Assembly: GCA_934631995.1 (NCBI GenBank)
Contig: CAKTYF010000010.1
Span: 1-33,022 of the forward strand
Source of the DNA: an uncultured Eggerthellaceae bacterium
GTDB lineage: Bacteria; Actinomycetota; Coriobacteriia; Coriobacteriales; Eggerthellaceae
Length of the DNA stretch: 33,022 bases
Direction: 5' to 3'
Positions within the stretch are counted from its first letter, which is position 1. Each line of letters begins with the position of its first letter. The notes below the pieces were generated by a model. That model did no database searches and had not been told where the DNA came from. It saw only the letters and a list, made by a program, of their open reading frames with translations. Both the position numbers and the translations under genes were made by a program. Positions 9,834 through 17,436 of the stretch are shown here, in pieces.

Positions 9834-10241
9834 CTACTCCTTTAGCAGATCGGCAAGGGTAACGCTGTCAATGTATTTCTCGATAACGGCATCAAGCCCA
9901 CGCCAGAACGACACGGTGGTGCACACGTCTTGCCGAGGGCAGGGAGTGCCCCCTTCTAGGCAAGAAACGGGCGCGGTCGATCCTTCTGCTGCGCGTAGAA
10001 CATCGCCTGCAAGAATGTTTTTGGGCTGGTCAGACAGGCGGTATCCGCCATATTTACCGCGCGAGCTGGTGATGATGCCCTTGCTTGAAAGGCAGCGAGC
10101 CAGTTGTTCTAAGTACTTCATGGAAACGCACTCCGCTTCGGCAATGTCTTTGAGCGAAACAGGCGCCTTCTTTTCTTTTTCCAGTTTTGCAAGGGCGATT
10201 ACCATACGTAACGCGTAGCGGCCCTTTGTTGAAATGAGCAT
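9834..10241 (-). CDS. Rrf2 family regulator, IscR-like with three cysteines
   Basis: A 135-residue winged-helix transcription regulator. The ATG at 10241 was chosen because the protein then starts MLISTKGRYALRMVIALA, the classic Rrf2 N-terminus, with GGAGGG close upstream. The helix-turn-helix region (VSLKDIAEAECVSMKYLEQL) and wing (SSRGKYGGYRL) are clear. The cluster loop is SCLEGGTPCPRQDVC, giving Cys-x6-Cys-x5-Cys followed by TTVSFW, close to the [2Fe-2S] loop of IscR. The fourth IscR ligand, a His three residues after the last Cys, is replaced (TTV). It probably senses iron-sulfur status, oxygen or NO. No suf or isc gene lies in the window, so its targets are not shown. Confidence 0.9.
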   Translation of the reverse strand: MLISTKGRYALRMVIALAKLEKEKKAPVSLKDIAEAECVSMKYLEQLARCLSSKGIITSSRGKYGGYRLSDQPKNILAGDVLRAAEGSTAPVSCLEGGTPCPRQDVCTTVSFWRGLDAVIEKYIDSVTLADLLKE

Positions 10242-10272
10242 CGTTCCCTCCCAAGGAAAAGTGTTTCCTGTC

Positions 10273-10299
10273 ATTCTACCACCAAACGTAGGGTGTCAA
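10273..10299 (-). promoter_or_regulatory. Candidate promoter of the Rrf2 gene
   Basis: On the minus strand TTGACA (10294-10299) and TAGAAT (10273-10278) are separated by 15 bases, a little short for a sigma70 promoter, 32 bases upstream of the start codon. Autoregulation is common for this family, but I see no clear operator. Confidence 0.4.
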
Positions 10300-10500
10300 G
10301 CAAGGCTGCACACAACAAATGCCGTGGTCGAAGCTGCATGATGGAAACGAGCAATCGATTGACAAGCCGATATGCGTAAAACTGTCAACTTACGCGCTGG
10401 GAGCTTCAGGCTATTTGATAGCTTTTTGTTAGGGATTCCGCTCGTTTTGCTGGTTTTCTGTCAACGGTGCACGCTGTTTTGATGGCATTTTGTCAGGTTT

Positions 10501-11172
10501 TTGATAGCGGCGTTTCGTATGCTTCTTTTTATGTTTATGGGTTTGTTGCTGGTTGGACGCGGGCTTGCAGCCGTGTTGCTTATCGCGATGAGTGGTGTGC
10601 GAAGGGGGAAGGGGCGAAGCGTGTTTTCGCAAGATGTTGGCGTAGTTATTGCTGTGGGCGAAGCTATCTGCTTGCTGGCGTTTTTAATGTTGGCAATTGC
10701 GATTTCTTGGTACGACGTGCGCCATCGCATTGTTATACCACGGCTTTTGGCTGGTCTAGTGGTTGTATGGCTTTTGTCGGTGATGCTGACCGTTCTGCGA
10801 CAGGGGGTTACGTGTGCGCTGCTGTATGTCGCGCGCGGTGTGGTGGGTTTTGCGGGAGTTGCCGTGGGCTTGCTTTTTGCGGCGTTTACGTACGAACGCT
10901 TACGCGGGCGAGATTCGTTTGGCGGCGGAGATATAAAGCTGCTGGCAGTTTTTGCACTTTACCTGGGGTTTAAGGGTGCAATTGTGTGTTTGTTTGCGGC
11001 TTGTGTTCTTGCGTTGGTGTTTGTTGCGGGAAGGTTTTTGCTGCAAACGCTTGCCGTTCGGCTTGCTGCTTCTTCCGGTGAGCGTCAAGCTGTGTCGCTA
11101 CTCCGCGATGCCACCTTTCCTTTCGCCCCTGCCCTTTGTTTCACGGCTTTTGTTCTGCTGCTGATTGGTTGA
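10501..11172 (+). CDS. Short-form type IV prepilin peptidase (A24 family)
   Basis: Membrane aspartyl peptidase that removes prepilin leader peptides. The two catalytic Asp motifs are visible: AISWYDVRHRIVIP at about residues 66-79 and the GGGDIKLLA motif at about 142-150. It lacks the N-terminal cytoplasmic methyltransferase region with paired CxxC motifs found in PilD-type enzymes, so it is a short form of 223 residues. About seven hydrophobic segments are present. The start is unsure: TTG at 10501 has AGG five bases upstream, while ATG at 10519 has no ribosome site. No pilin or secretion genes adjoin it. The 259-base gap to the divergent Rrf2 gene contains only a small GCGTAA/TTACGC hairpin near 10375-10396. 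Confidence 0.82.
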   Translation: MIAAFRMLLFMFMGLLLVGRGLAAVLLIAMSGVRRGKGRSVFSQDVGVVIAVGEAICLLAFLMLAIAISWYDVRHRIVIPRLLAGLVVVWLLSVMLTVLRQGVTCALLYVARGVVGFAGVAVGLLFAAFTYERLRGRDSFGGGDIKLLAVFALYLGFKGAIVCLFAACVLALVFVAGRFLLQTLAVRLAASSGERQAVSLLRDATFPFAPALCFTAFVLLLIG

Positions 11173-11232
11173 ATTCAGCTATTGATATGCGATATGCTGT
11201 TGCAAAGGAGTTCTTACAAGGGTAAGGGGGAT

Positions 11233-11403
11233 ATGGTGAGCAGCGAAGAGCCTTTGGTTCGTGCTATGACCCGGACCGCTATTGATGAGATGCGTGATCT
11301 ATATGAAGAAATATCTTTGCCTCTTTCGGATAAATGGCCTGGTAAAGATTATAAGGAGATACGCGATGAGCTCGAAGAGGAGCGTTGCAAGCGCTTTGAT
11401 TAA
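11233..11403 (+). CDS. Small acidic/charged hypothetical protein
   Basis: A 56-residue ORF starting MVSSEEPLVRAMTRTAIDEM and ending in a charged helix rich in Glu, Lys and Arg. AAGGGGG lies a few bases before this ATG. An earlier in-frame ATG at 11182 is possible but has no ribosome site. The size and charged C-terminal helix recall small antitoxin-like proteins, but no toxin gene adjoins it and I do not assign a function. It sits between the prepilin peptidase gene and tRNA-Phe. Confidence 0.45.
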   Translation: MVSSEEPLVRAMTRTAIDEMRDLYEEISLPLSDKWPGKDYKEIRDELEEERCKRFD

Positions 11404-11421
11404 TAAAAATTCAAAAAGTGC

Positions 11422-11450
11422 TTGCAATCTATAACGTTCTTGCGTAAAAT
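11422..11450 (+). promoter_or_regulatory. Promoter of tRNA-Phe
   Basis: TTGCAA (11422-11427), a 17-base spacer and TAAAAT (11445-11450) form a good sigma70-type promoter about 30 bases before the tRNA. Confidence 0.75.
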
Positions 11451-11479
11451 ACTTACCTGCGCTAAGGCGCAATGTTTGT

Positions 11480-11555
11480 GGTCAGGTAGCTCAGTTGGTA
11501 GAGCAGCGGACTGAAAATCCGCGTGCCGAGGGTTCAAGTCCCCCTCTGACCACCA
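11480..11555 (+). tRNA. tRNA-Phe (anticodon GAA)
   Basis: A 76-base cloverleaf with encoded CCA. The acceptor arm pairs GGTCAGG with the TCTGACC end, the D arm is GCTCAGTTGGTAGAGC, and the anticodon loop CTGAAAA gives GAA. The T arm contains GGTTCAAGTCC. Confidence 0.97.
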
Positions 11556-11565
11556 TGAATTTTAC

Positions 11566-11596
11566 AGGTCAGGAGCATTCGTTCCTGACCTTTTTT
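11566..11596 (+). terminator. Terminator of tRNA-Phe
   Basis: AGGTCAGGA pairs with TCCTGACCT over a short loop and is followed by six T. The stem partly repeats the tRNA acceptor sequence. Confidence 0.9.
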
Positions 11597-11711
11597 GTGT
11601 TAAAAAGTGTTTTCTTAAATTGACGACTTATTTGAACCTATTGCATGATGGGCATCTAGCTTTTTCGCCAAGCTGCCTTTGTTGCGTTCTAAATTAAGAG
11701 AGGTTATTTTC

Positions 11712-12647
11712 GTGAGTTCCGACACCGCGTCCATTGTTACCCAAATGGTGATGCTGTTTGCGCTGATTGCTGTGGGTTATATTTGCAAGAAAGCTCATTA
11801 TACGAACGACGAGGTTGACACGGGCCTTTCGAAAGTTGTCATCAACGTGGCAATGCCGTCGCTTATCCTGTCGGCTGTTCTTGCGGAGCACGATCCTCTG
11901 TCGTTGGGCGAAATCGGCATCACGTTCTTCTCTTGTCTGGTCATGATGACGTTGCTTGTCGCATTGGCGTTTATCGTGGTGGCTGTTATGCGTGTGCCGA
12001 ACGGCTTCAAGGGCGCTTATCGTTTCATGCTGACGTTTGGTAACGTGGGCTTTCTGGGTTTTCCGGTCATTGCTGCCATTTACGGCCAAAGCGCGCTGAT
12101 TTACGCGTCTATTTTCCAAGTGCCGTTCAACTTGCTGTGCTACACTGTGGGCCCCATTCTTGTTGCGAAGGACAACGAAGATGTTCGACCCGAAAAAGTG
12201 ACGGTCAAAACGTTCCTGACGCCTATGACCATCTGCTGCATTGCTGCCATTGCTCTTGAGGCGGGCGATGTGCAAGAGATTCCGATTGCGACTGATGTCT
12301 TCACGTTGCTGGGCAATATGGCAACTCCTGCGGCCATGATTATTATTGGCTCGCAGATGGCGAACATGCCGCTGCGTGATTTGGCTGGTACGCCGCATCT
12401 GTGGGGGATGTCGGCGTTTCGCCTGGTAATCAACCCGATTATCGTATGGCTGCTGTTCTCGCCGATTCTGGATAATCATCTGCTTTTGGGCGCGCTGGTT
12501 GTTTCATCCGCCATGCCCGTGGCCAACGTGGGCGTCATGTTTTCGTTGCTCTACGGCACCGATACCAAAACACTTTCCCAAGGCATCATCATTTCAACGT
12601 TGCTTTCGCTGGTAACGATCCCGCTTCTTGTAATTGCGATGGGCTAG
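11712..12647 (+). CDS. AEC family transporter (auxin efflux carrier-like)
   Basis: Membrane carrier of the AEC family with about ten hydrophobic segments over 311 residues. Members move small organic acids such as malate or malonate, or other anions, but the substrate is not evident here. Conserved features are the N-terminal VGYICKKAHY segment, the half-way INVAMPSLILSAVL region, and the C-terminal half with ATPAAMIIIGSQMA and SSAMPVANVGVMFSLLYG. GTG at 11712 was chosen because GAGAGG lies eight bases upstream and the hydrophobic part starts soon after. The gene ends three bases before a palindromic repeat element that it shares with the junction at 15.7 kb. Confidence 0.88.
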   Translation: MSSDTASIVTQMVMLFALIAVGYICKKAHYTNDEVDTGLSKVVINVAMPSLILSAVLAEHDPLSLGEIGITFFSCLVMMTLLVALAFIVVAVMRVPNGFKGAYRFMLTFGNVGFLGFPVIAAIYGQSALIYASIFQVPFNLLCYTVGPILVAKDNEDVRPEKVTVKTFLTPMTICCIAAIALEAGDVQEIPIATDVFTLLGNMATPAAMIIIGSQMANMPLRDLAGTPHLWGMSAFRLVINPIIVWLLFSPILDNHLLLGALVVSSAMPVANVGVMFSLLYGTDTKTLSQGIIISTLLSLVTIPLLVIAMG

Positions 12648-12649
12648 CG

Positions 12650-12681
12650 TTGTTGACAAATTACCCCACCTTTTGTCAACA
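12650..12681. repeat. Palindromic repeat element, copy 1
   Basis: A 32-base unit whose core (12652-12680) has terminal inverted arms GTTGACAAA and TTTGTCAAC around the loop TTACCCCACCT. It is the exact reverse complement of 15698-15729. It begins just after the AEC gene stop, in a convergent gene junction. The remaining 160 bases of this junction carry two small hairpins, GCCTGG/CCAGGC at 12773-12787 and TAACCG/CGGTTA at 12827-12844. Confidence 0.85.
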
Positions 12682-12842
12682 TTTTGGCTGGTTGAGGAGT
12701 TGTGGAAGGGTTGCCTGATCGCGTGTGGTGCCCCGCCGCCTGTGGGTGTGGATGGGGGGAAGAGACTCATTCGCCTGGGTGCCAGGCAGGTACTCGAGCT
12801 CACTCGAAAGACAGGCTTGTGATTCAGTAACCGTTGTCGCGG

Positions 12843-14006
12843 TTAGCGTTGCTGCAGCTTGCGCTTGTCGTAGCGAATCTTATCGCAGCAGATAACAGGC
12901 TCTTTTGCGCCTCGAGCGGCCTTTGCAACCTTAATCGCTTCCGCGGCTTCGTGCGCCTTTTTCGCTGGTTTCTTGTCGTTGTTCTTGGGCTCTTTTTCAG
13001 GCAGCGTGATAAGAACGATCATGCCAATAATCAAGGCGCATCCCAAAGCGTCCCAGCCCGTTACGACCGTTCCCAGCCAAACGGCGCTTGCGATAATGGC
13101 CGTTACCGGCTCGATTGCATCGAGCAGGCCGCCGATTACGGCGCCCACGCGCTTCACGCCCTCCATGAAGAACAGGTATGCAATGACCGTACCCAGAATG
13201 GTGGTTCCCAGCGCACCCAGGATTACCGGAGCGTTGAGCTCGGGCATGATGGTCCACGGGCGGAATGCGATGGTAATAACCGTGCCCGCAATGGCCATGG
13301 CCAGGGCGGTTACGGTAAGGCCGCTGAACTTCTTAAGCAAGCGCACGGGCAGCAGCACATAGGTGGCCATGCCAATAGCGGCGAAGATGCCCCACAAAAA
13401 GCCTTCGAACGGCATGGCAAGGGAATCCAGACTGCCCTGCGTGCAGAAGCAGAAGGCGCCGGTGAGCGCCAGTACCAGCGCGAGTATTTCTTTGCCGGTG
13501 GGCTTTCTTTTCACGGTAAGGCAGGTCACGGCCACAACAATAATCATGCTGAGCTGCTCGAACATAGTGGCAGTGCCGGAATTCGTGATGGAAAGCGTAA
13601 CAAGGTAACCGATCTGACAAGCGAATGCGCCGAAGATGGCGAAGATGGCCATATCGCGCATATCGGTCTTGCTGTGCAGCGCGGTAACGATTTCCTGTCG
13701 CGAATCCTTCTTGCTAAGGGCAATGGGCAAAAGGACGATTGCCGCGCCTACCATGCGCACGCAATTGAGCCATTCGGCGTGCACGCCTTGCCATTGGGTG
13801 AGGTATTGCGCGATTGAGCCGGAAAAACCCCAGCTTACGGCAGAAATCACGACTAAAAGCACACCGATGAACTTCCCGCTGCCCTTCTTTTCGTTTGAGG
13901 GCTGTGCGCTGGGTTCGTTCGATGCGTTTGCCTTGTTCAGATGCGATATGTTTTGTTCCTTCTTCATGAGCAACGGCATTCTACGCCATCGAAATTTCAG
14001 ATGCAC
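12843..14006 (-). CDS. DMT superfamily transporter (EamA family)
   Basis: Ten-segment membrane carrier with two EamA repeats over 387 residues. The first repeat runs from about residue 46 (GVLLVVISAVSWGFSGSIAQ) to about 185, the second from about 198 to about 325 and ends AIEPVTAIIASAVWLGTVVTG, the usual repeat signature. The substrate is not predictable. The 45-residue N-terminal tail is polar, and the C-terminal tail of about 60 residues is very basic (KNNDKKPAKKAHEAAEAIK and onward), longer than is typical. The start at 14006 is supported by AAAAGG seven bases upstream; ATGs at 13979 and 13967 are possible but have none. Confidence 0.87.
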   Translation of the reverse strand: MHLKFRWRRMPLLMKKEQNISHLNKANASNEPSAQPSNEKKGSGKFIGVLLVVISAVSWGFSGSIAQYLTQWQGVHAEWLNCVRMVGAAIVLLPIALSKKDSRQEIVTALHSKTDMRDMAIFAIFGAFACQIGYLVTLSITNSGTATMFEQLSMIIVVAVTCLTVKRKPTGKEILALVLALTGAFCFCTQGSLDSLAMPFEGFLWGIFAAIGMATYVLLPVRLLKKFSGLTVTALAMAIAGTVITIAFRPWTIMPELNAPVILGALGTTILGTVIAYLFFMEGVKRVGAVIGGLLDAIEPVTAIIASAVWLGTVVTGWDALGCALIIGMIVLITLPEKEPKNNDKKPAKKAHEAAEAIKVAKAARGAKEPVICCDKIRYDKRKLQQR

Positions 14007-14044
14007 GCCTTTTGCAAGAAATATCTATATTTACAAACTTTTTC

Positions 14045-14073
14045 TCGACTGAAGGCGCGCAATTGGATATAAT
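14045..14073 (+). promoter_or_regulatory. Promoter of tRNA-Leu
   Basis: TCGACT (14045-14050), a 17-base spacer and a perfect TATAAT (14068-14073) lie directly upstream of the tRNA. The region also serves as the upstream region of the divergent transporter gene. Confidence 0.65.
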
Positions 14074-14083
14074 TCCTAAATGC

Positions 14084-14165
14084 GCCCGAGTGGCGGAATG
14101 GCAGACGCGGCGGTCTCAAAAACCGTTGGGAAACCGTGCGAGTTCGACTCTCGCCTCGGGCACCA
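14084..14165 (+). tRNA. tRNA-Leu (anticodon CAA)
   Basis: An 82-base class II tRNA with encoded CCA. GCCCGAG pairs with CTCGGGC, the anticodon loop CTCAAAA gives CAA (14117-14119), a short variable arm is present, and the T arm is GCGAGTTCGACTCTCGC. Confidence 0.96.
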
Positions 14166-14177
14166 TTCCAGAAAAGG

Positions 14178-14206
14178 AAGACCTGGCATTCGCCGGGTCT
14201 TTTTTA
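14178..14206 (+). terminator. Terminator of tRNA-Leu
   Basis: AAGACC-T-GGC pairs with GCC-G-GGTCTT over an ATTC loop, followed by a run of T. Confidence 0.88.
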
Positions 14207-14247
14207 TAGGTGAACTCATACGATAAGCTAGATACCAAGGAGCTCAG

Positions 14248-15588
14248 GTGCTTACAGAAGATAACTCCGAGCACGTGCAGCACGTGCAGACCCCCTCTGT
14301 TGATGAAGAGCTTTTAACGCTTCGCGTTGCCACGCCGCGCGATGCAGCTGCTCTTTTAGCGATATATGCACCGTATGTCAGGGAAACAGCGGTGACGTTT
14401 GAACGCGAAGTGCCGTCGCTTGAAGAATTCGAGCGCCGCATTGCCACTACGTTGGAAAAATACCCCTATATTGTGGCCGAGCAGGCAGGAAAGATTTGCG
14501 CGTACGCTTACGCGGGCCCATTCAAAACGCGTGCAGCTTACGAGCATTCTATTGAGACTTCCATTTACGTGAACCGCTCCGTTCGGCAGATTGGTATTGG
14601 TTCGCTTTTATATATGGCGCTCGAGAACGTGCTTTTCGTGCAAAATATTACGAATCTGAATGCGTGTATTGCAGTTCCTATCTGCGAAAACGACCCCTAT
14701 TTGACAAATGGCAGCAAGGTGTTTCACGAGAAACAGGGCTATAAGCCTGTGGCTCGTTTCCATGGGTGCGCGTACAAGTTCAATCGTTGGTACGACATTG
14801 TGTGGATGGAAAAGCTGCAGGGAAACCATGCCGATCGTTTGTGCCAGTTTGCGGAAGAATGTGCTGCTTCTCAGCGTGCTGCGGCGGAAGGATCTGCTGC
14901 TGCGAATGCTGCTGGGGAAGAGGTCGCAGGCGAAGGCTCAGGCTCGCTGGACGAAATGCCCGTGCGTCCGCGCGATGTGGATCACTTCATTCCCTTTTCG
15001 CAGCTTGACCCGAAGCGCGTTCGTAAGCTGCTTTCTTTGGCGTTGCTGGGAACATCGGAAGATGCGCGCAGCACGACCGATTCTGCAGGCGCGGTTGTGT
15101 TTCGTCGGCGCACGGCTTGCGGTGCGGAAGGCGCTGCTGCGGGCGACGTTGCCGATGACGCTGCTGTCGGTGCGGCGGATTTCGCGGACACTACTTCGCA
15201 GGATTTGGCCTGTTCGGCGCACGATTTTGAAGTGCTCATGATTGCGATGAAGAGCGACCGACGTTCCTTCCCCAAGGGGCACATTATGCCCCGGGAAACA
15301 AGGGAAGCCGCAGCGGTGCGTGAGATTCGCGAGGAAACCGGCATTCAGGTGAAGATTCTGCCCGATTTTTGCTATCAGGTTGCTTCGGCGCGCAAGACCG
15401 ACAAGCGCAGCGTGTTTTTCTTCTTGGCGGAGTACGATCAGGGCAATCTGAGCGCGCAAGAAGAGGAAATCGACGAAACGTTCTGGGTTCCTGCCGATGA
15501 AGCAGCCGATTTGATTTCGTTTGCGAATGATCGCACCATGTATCAGGCTGCTCTGGAGGAATATCTGCGCCGCCTTCGCGAAGAGTAA
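14248..15588 (+). CDS. GNAT acetyltransferase-NUDIX hydrolase fusion
   Basis: Two enzymes in one 446-residue chain. Residues about 25-190 form a GNAT domain of the phosphinothricin/methionine-sulfoximine acetyltransferase type, with RQIGIGSLLY as the acetyl-CoA loop and the late GYKPVARFHGCAYKFNRWYD segment. Residues about 325-446 form a NUDIX domain with a complete box: G-x5-E-x7-REIREETGI at about 343-365, metal-binding Glu residues intact. The linker (about 195-325) is Ala/Gly-rich but holds a conserved-looking patch, DVDHFIPFSQLDPKRVRKLL. GTG at 14248 has AAGGAG close upstream. Substrates are unknown. A frameshift artefact is unlikely, because the frame runs through both domains without interruption. 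Confidence 0.85.
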   Translation: MLTEDNSEHVQHVQTPSVDEELLTLRVATPRDAAALLAIYAPYVRETAVTFEREVPSLEEFERRIATTLEKYPYIVAEQAGKICAYAYAGPFKTRAAYEHSIETSIYVNRSVRQIGIGSLLYMALENVLFVQNITNLNACIAVPICENDPYLTNGSKVFHEKQGYKPVARFHGCAYKFNRWYDIVWMEKLQGNHADRLCQFAEECAASQRAAAEGSAAANAAGEEVAGEGSGSLDEMPVRPRDVDHFIPFSQLDPKRVRKLLSLALLGTSEDARSTTDSAGAVVFRRRTACGAEGAAAGDVADDAAVGAADFADTTSQDLACSAHDFEVLMIAMKSDRRSFPKGHIMPRETREAAAVREIREETGIQVKILPDFCYQVASARKTDKRSVFFFLAEYDQGNLSAQEEEIDETFWVPADEAADLISFANDRTMYQAALEEYLRRLREE

Positions 15589-15697
15589 GCTGGCAAACAA
15601 CTGCGAAGAGATTGCGGAGAACAGGCCGTTGAATTGGGGGAATCTGAATCAGCGGTTCGCATCCCCGATGACTTGCAACATCGTCATACTACCGAAT

Positions 15698-15729
15698 TGT
15701 TGACAAAAGGTGGGGTAATTTGTCAACAA
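15698..15729. repeat. Palindromic repeat element, copy 2 (opposite orientation)
   Basis: Exact reverse complement of 12650-12681 over 32 bases, again between two convergent genes (GNAT-NUDIX and the SPFH gene). It directly abuts a strong terminator. Together the two copies bracket a 3.1-kb segment holding the DMT carrier, tRNA-Leu and the fusion gene. Confidence 0.85.
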
Positions 15730-15767
15730 AAAAGAGCCTCCCGCGCGTGTGTTCGGGAGGCTCTTTT
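15730..15767. terminator. Bidirectional terminator between GNAT-NUDIX and SPFH genes
   Basis: A 14-bp stem (arms 15730-15743 and 15754-15767) with GAGCCTCCCG and CGGGAGGCTC, A-rich on the left and T-rich on the right, ends transcription from both sides. Confidence 0.92.
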
Positions 15768-15784
15768 GCTACTGGCGTATGCGC

Positions 15785-17203
15785 TTACGGACGCGGGGTT
15801 CCGCAGTTCTTGCAGAACTTGCCCTCGTTGACGGTGCCGCAGCCGCACGTCCACGATGCTGCTGCCTCGGGTTTTGCGCTGCCGCAGTTGGGGCAGAACT
15901 TGCCGCTGTTCACCGCGCCACAAGAGCAGGTCCACTCTTCGGGCTTCGCGCTGCCGCAGTTGGAGCAGAACTTGCCGGTGTTTTTCGTGCCGCAAGAGCA
16001 CAACCAACCAGCTGCCGCCGCTGCAGCTGCTGCCGCCGCAGCCTGCTGCTGGGCAATCTGATCCTGCATTGCCTGCGTCTGGTTCTGACCCTGACCCTGC
16101 GCACCTGCCTGCTGCTGCATGGTGTTCATGGCCTGAGCACCTGCACCAAAGCCTCCATCAGCGGCAACGGGGTATGCGTTCGCCTGCGGCTGAGCAGGCT
16201 GTCCGCCGAATGCGTTTGCTGCACCAGCGCCCATGCCCGATGCCATGCCCATGCCCATGAAGCCGGTCATAGCGCCTGCCGTGTTCGTGGCGGCAGCATT
16301 CATGGCAGAACCCGTCTGCACCGCCATGTAGCTGTTCGTAGTGCCAGCGCGATTCAGGGCAGAAGCCGTCTGCATGTTCTTGATAAGCGCTTCGTCTTCT
16401 TCGGATGCCGTAATAGAATTCACGCCGAAGGACACAATGGCAATACCGCGCAGGTTCGACCACTTGGGGGACAGCACTTCGTTCAAAGCATCGGCAACTT
16501 CAACGGTGTGACCAGGCACAGCGCTGTAACGGATGCCCATTTCGGAGATGCGTGCGAACGCCGGCTGCAAAGCGCCCAGCATTTCAGACTTCAGCTGGCT
16601 ATCAATCTTGTCGCGCGTGTAAACGTCTTCCACGTTTCCGCAAACGTTCTTGTAGAACAGAATGGGGTCAACAATCTTGTAGGAGTACTCGCCGTTGCAA
16701 CGAACGGAAATATCCAGGTCAAAGCCTGCATTTTGGTCAACAACGCGGAAGGGAACGGGGCTTGCCGTGCCGTACTTGTTGCCGATAATCTCTTTGGTGT
16801 TGAAGAAGTAGATGCGCTGGTCTTTGCCCGTGTCGCCGCCGAACGTGAAGCGCTTGCCCAGGTTCTCGAAGGAGGCAAGAACGCCTTGCTGCAAATCGCC
16901 GTACAGAATGCTGGGCTCGGAGCCGGTCTCGTAAACGAACTGGCCCGGCGTGGCGCAAATGTCCACAATGGCGCCGTCTTCAACGATGATAGCGCACTGG
17001 CCTTCGTTCACGGCGATGATAGAACCGTCGGAGATAATGTTGGACTCGCCCTTGGTGTTAGAGCTACGGCCCTTGTCGGAGGTTTTCTTTTGTCCCTTTG
17101 CCACCAACACGTTGGCTTCCAGGGAATCGCAATAGAAGTACTCACGCCATTGATCGGCAAGTACGCCGCTCAATGCACCTACGCCTGCTTTCAAAAGACC
17201 CAT
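15785..17203 (-). CDS. YdjI-like SPFH domain protein with three C-terminal zinc ribbons
   Basis: A 472-residue SPFH/virion-core family protein like B. subtilis YdjI. The SPFH domain covers about residues 20-270. It is followed by a Met/Gly/Ala-rich then Gln-rich linker (about 285-395), a run of about eleven alanines, and three tandem zinc ribbons, each C-x-C-x8-C-x2-C with the repeated pattern W-x-C-x-CG...GKFC-x-NCG. In B. subtilis the ydjFGHI products form a membrane stress module linked to the PspA-type protein YdjF. AAGGAG lies six bases upstream of the ATG. It is the last gene of a leftward unit, separated from the TPM gene by 233 bases without a clear terminator, so it may also have its own promoter. 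Confidence 0.87.
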   Translation of the reverse strand: MGLLKAGVGALSGVLADQWREYFYCDSLEANVLVAKGQKKTSDKGRSSNTKGESNIISDGSIIAVNEGQCAIIVEDGAIVDICATPGQFVYETGSEPSILYGDLQQGVLASFENLGKRFTFGGDTGKDQRIYFFNTKEIIGNKYGTASPVPFRVVDQNAGFDLDISVRCNGEYSYKIVDPILFYKNVCGNVEDVYTRDKIDSQLKSEMLGALQPAFARISEMGIRYSAVPGHTVEVADALNEVLSPKWSNLRGIAIVSFGVNSITASEEDEALIKNMQTASALNRAGTTNSYMAVQTGSAMNAAATNTAGAMTGFMGMGMASGMGAGAANAFGGQPAQPQANAYPVAADGGFGAGAQAMNTMQQQAGAQGQGQNQTQAMQDQIAQQQAAAAAAAAAAAGWLCSCGTKNTGKFCSNCGSAKPEEWTCSCGAVNSGKFCPNCGSAKPEAAASWTCGCGTVNEGKFCKNCGTPRP

Positions 17204-17436
17204 AGTGGACTCCTTTCAAAAGATTTACTACTTTCCTTATCATAAGCTATGGCGAAGCGTTTTGCCTTGTCATAGCATGTTTCAATCGTAACGAATGAGC
17301 AACGGTTCGATTTCGGTCGCATCATTCGCACGGCGTTTGCGCTGCTGAAGCCTGGTGCTCCGCGTCGCTTGCCACCCCAGGCGTCCTATCGTCGCCGGGG
17401 TCGCCCGCGACCGCCTGCCGCGCTGCCAGCCGCCGC

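Noticed and set aside
12834..13817. Plus-strand open frame of 327 codons
   Set aside because: Antisense to the EamA transporter; composition is that of a shadow frame.
15749..17245. Plus-strand open frame of 498 codons
   Set aside because: It lies opposite the SPFH/zinc-ribbon gene, has no ribosome site and no family motif.
17282..17436. Possible frameshifted extension of the TPM protein
   Set aside because: The annotated protein already ends in the Gly/Ser-rich tail normal for TPM proteins; the other frame reads as an Arg-rich shadow.
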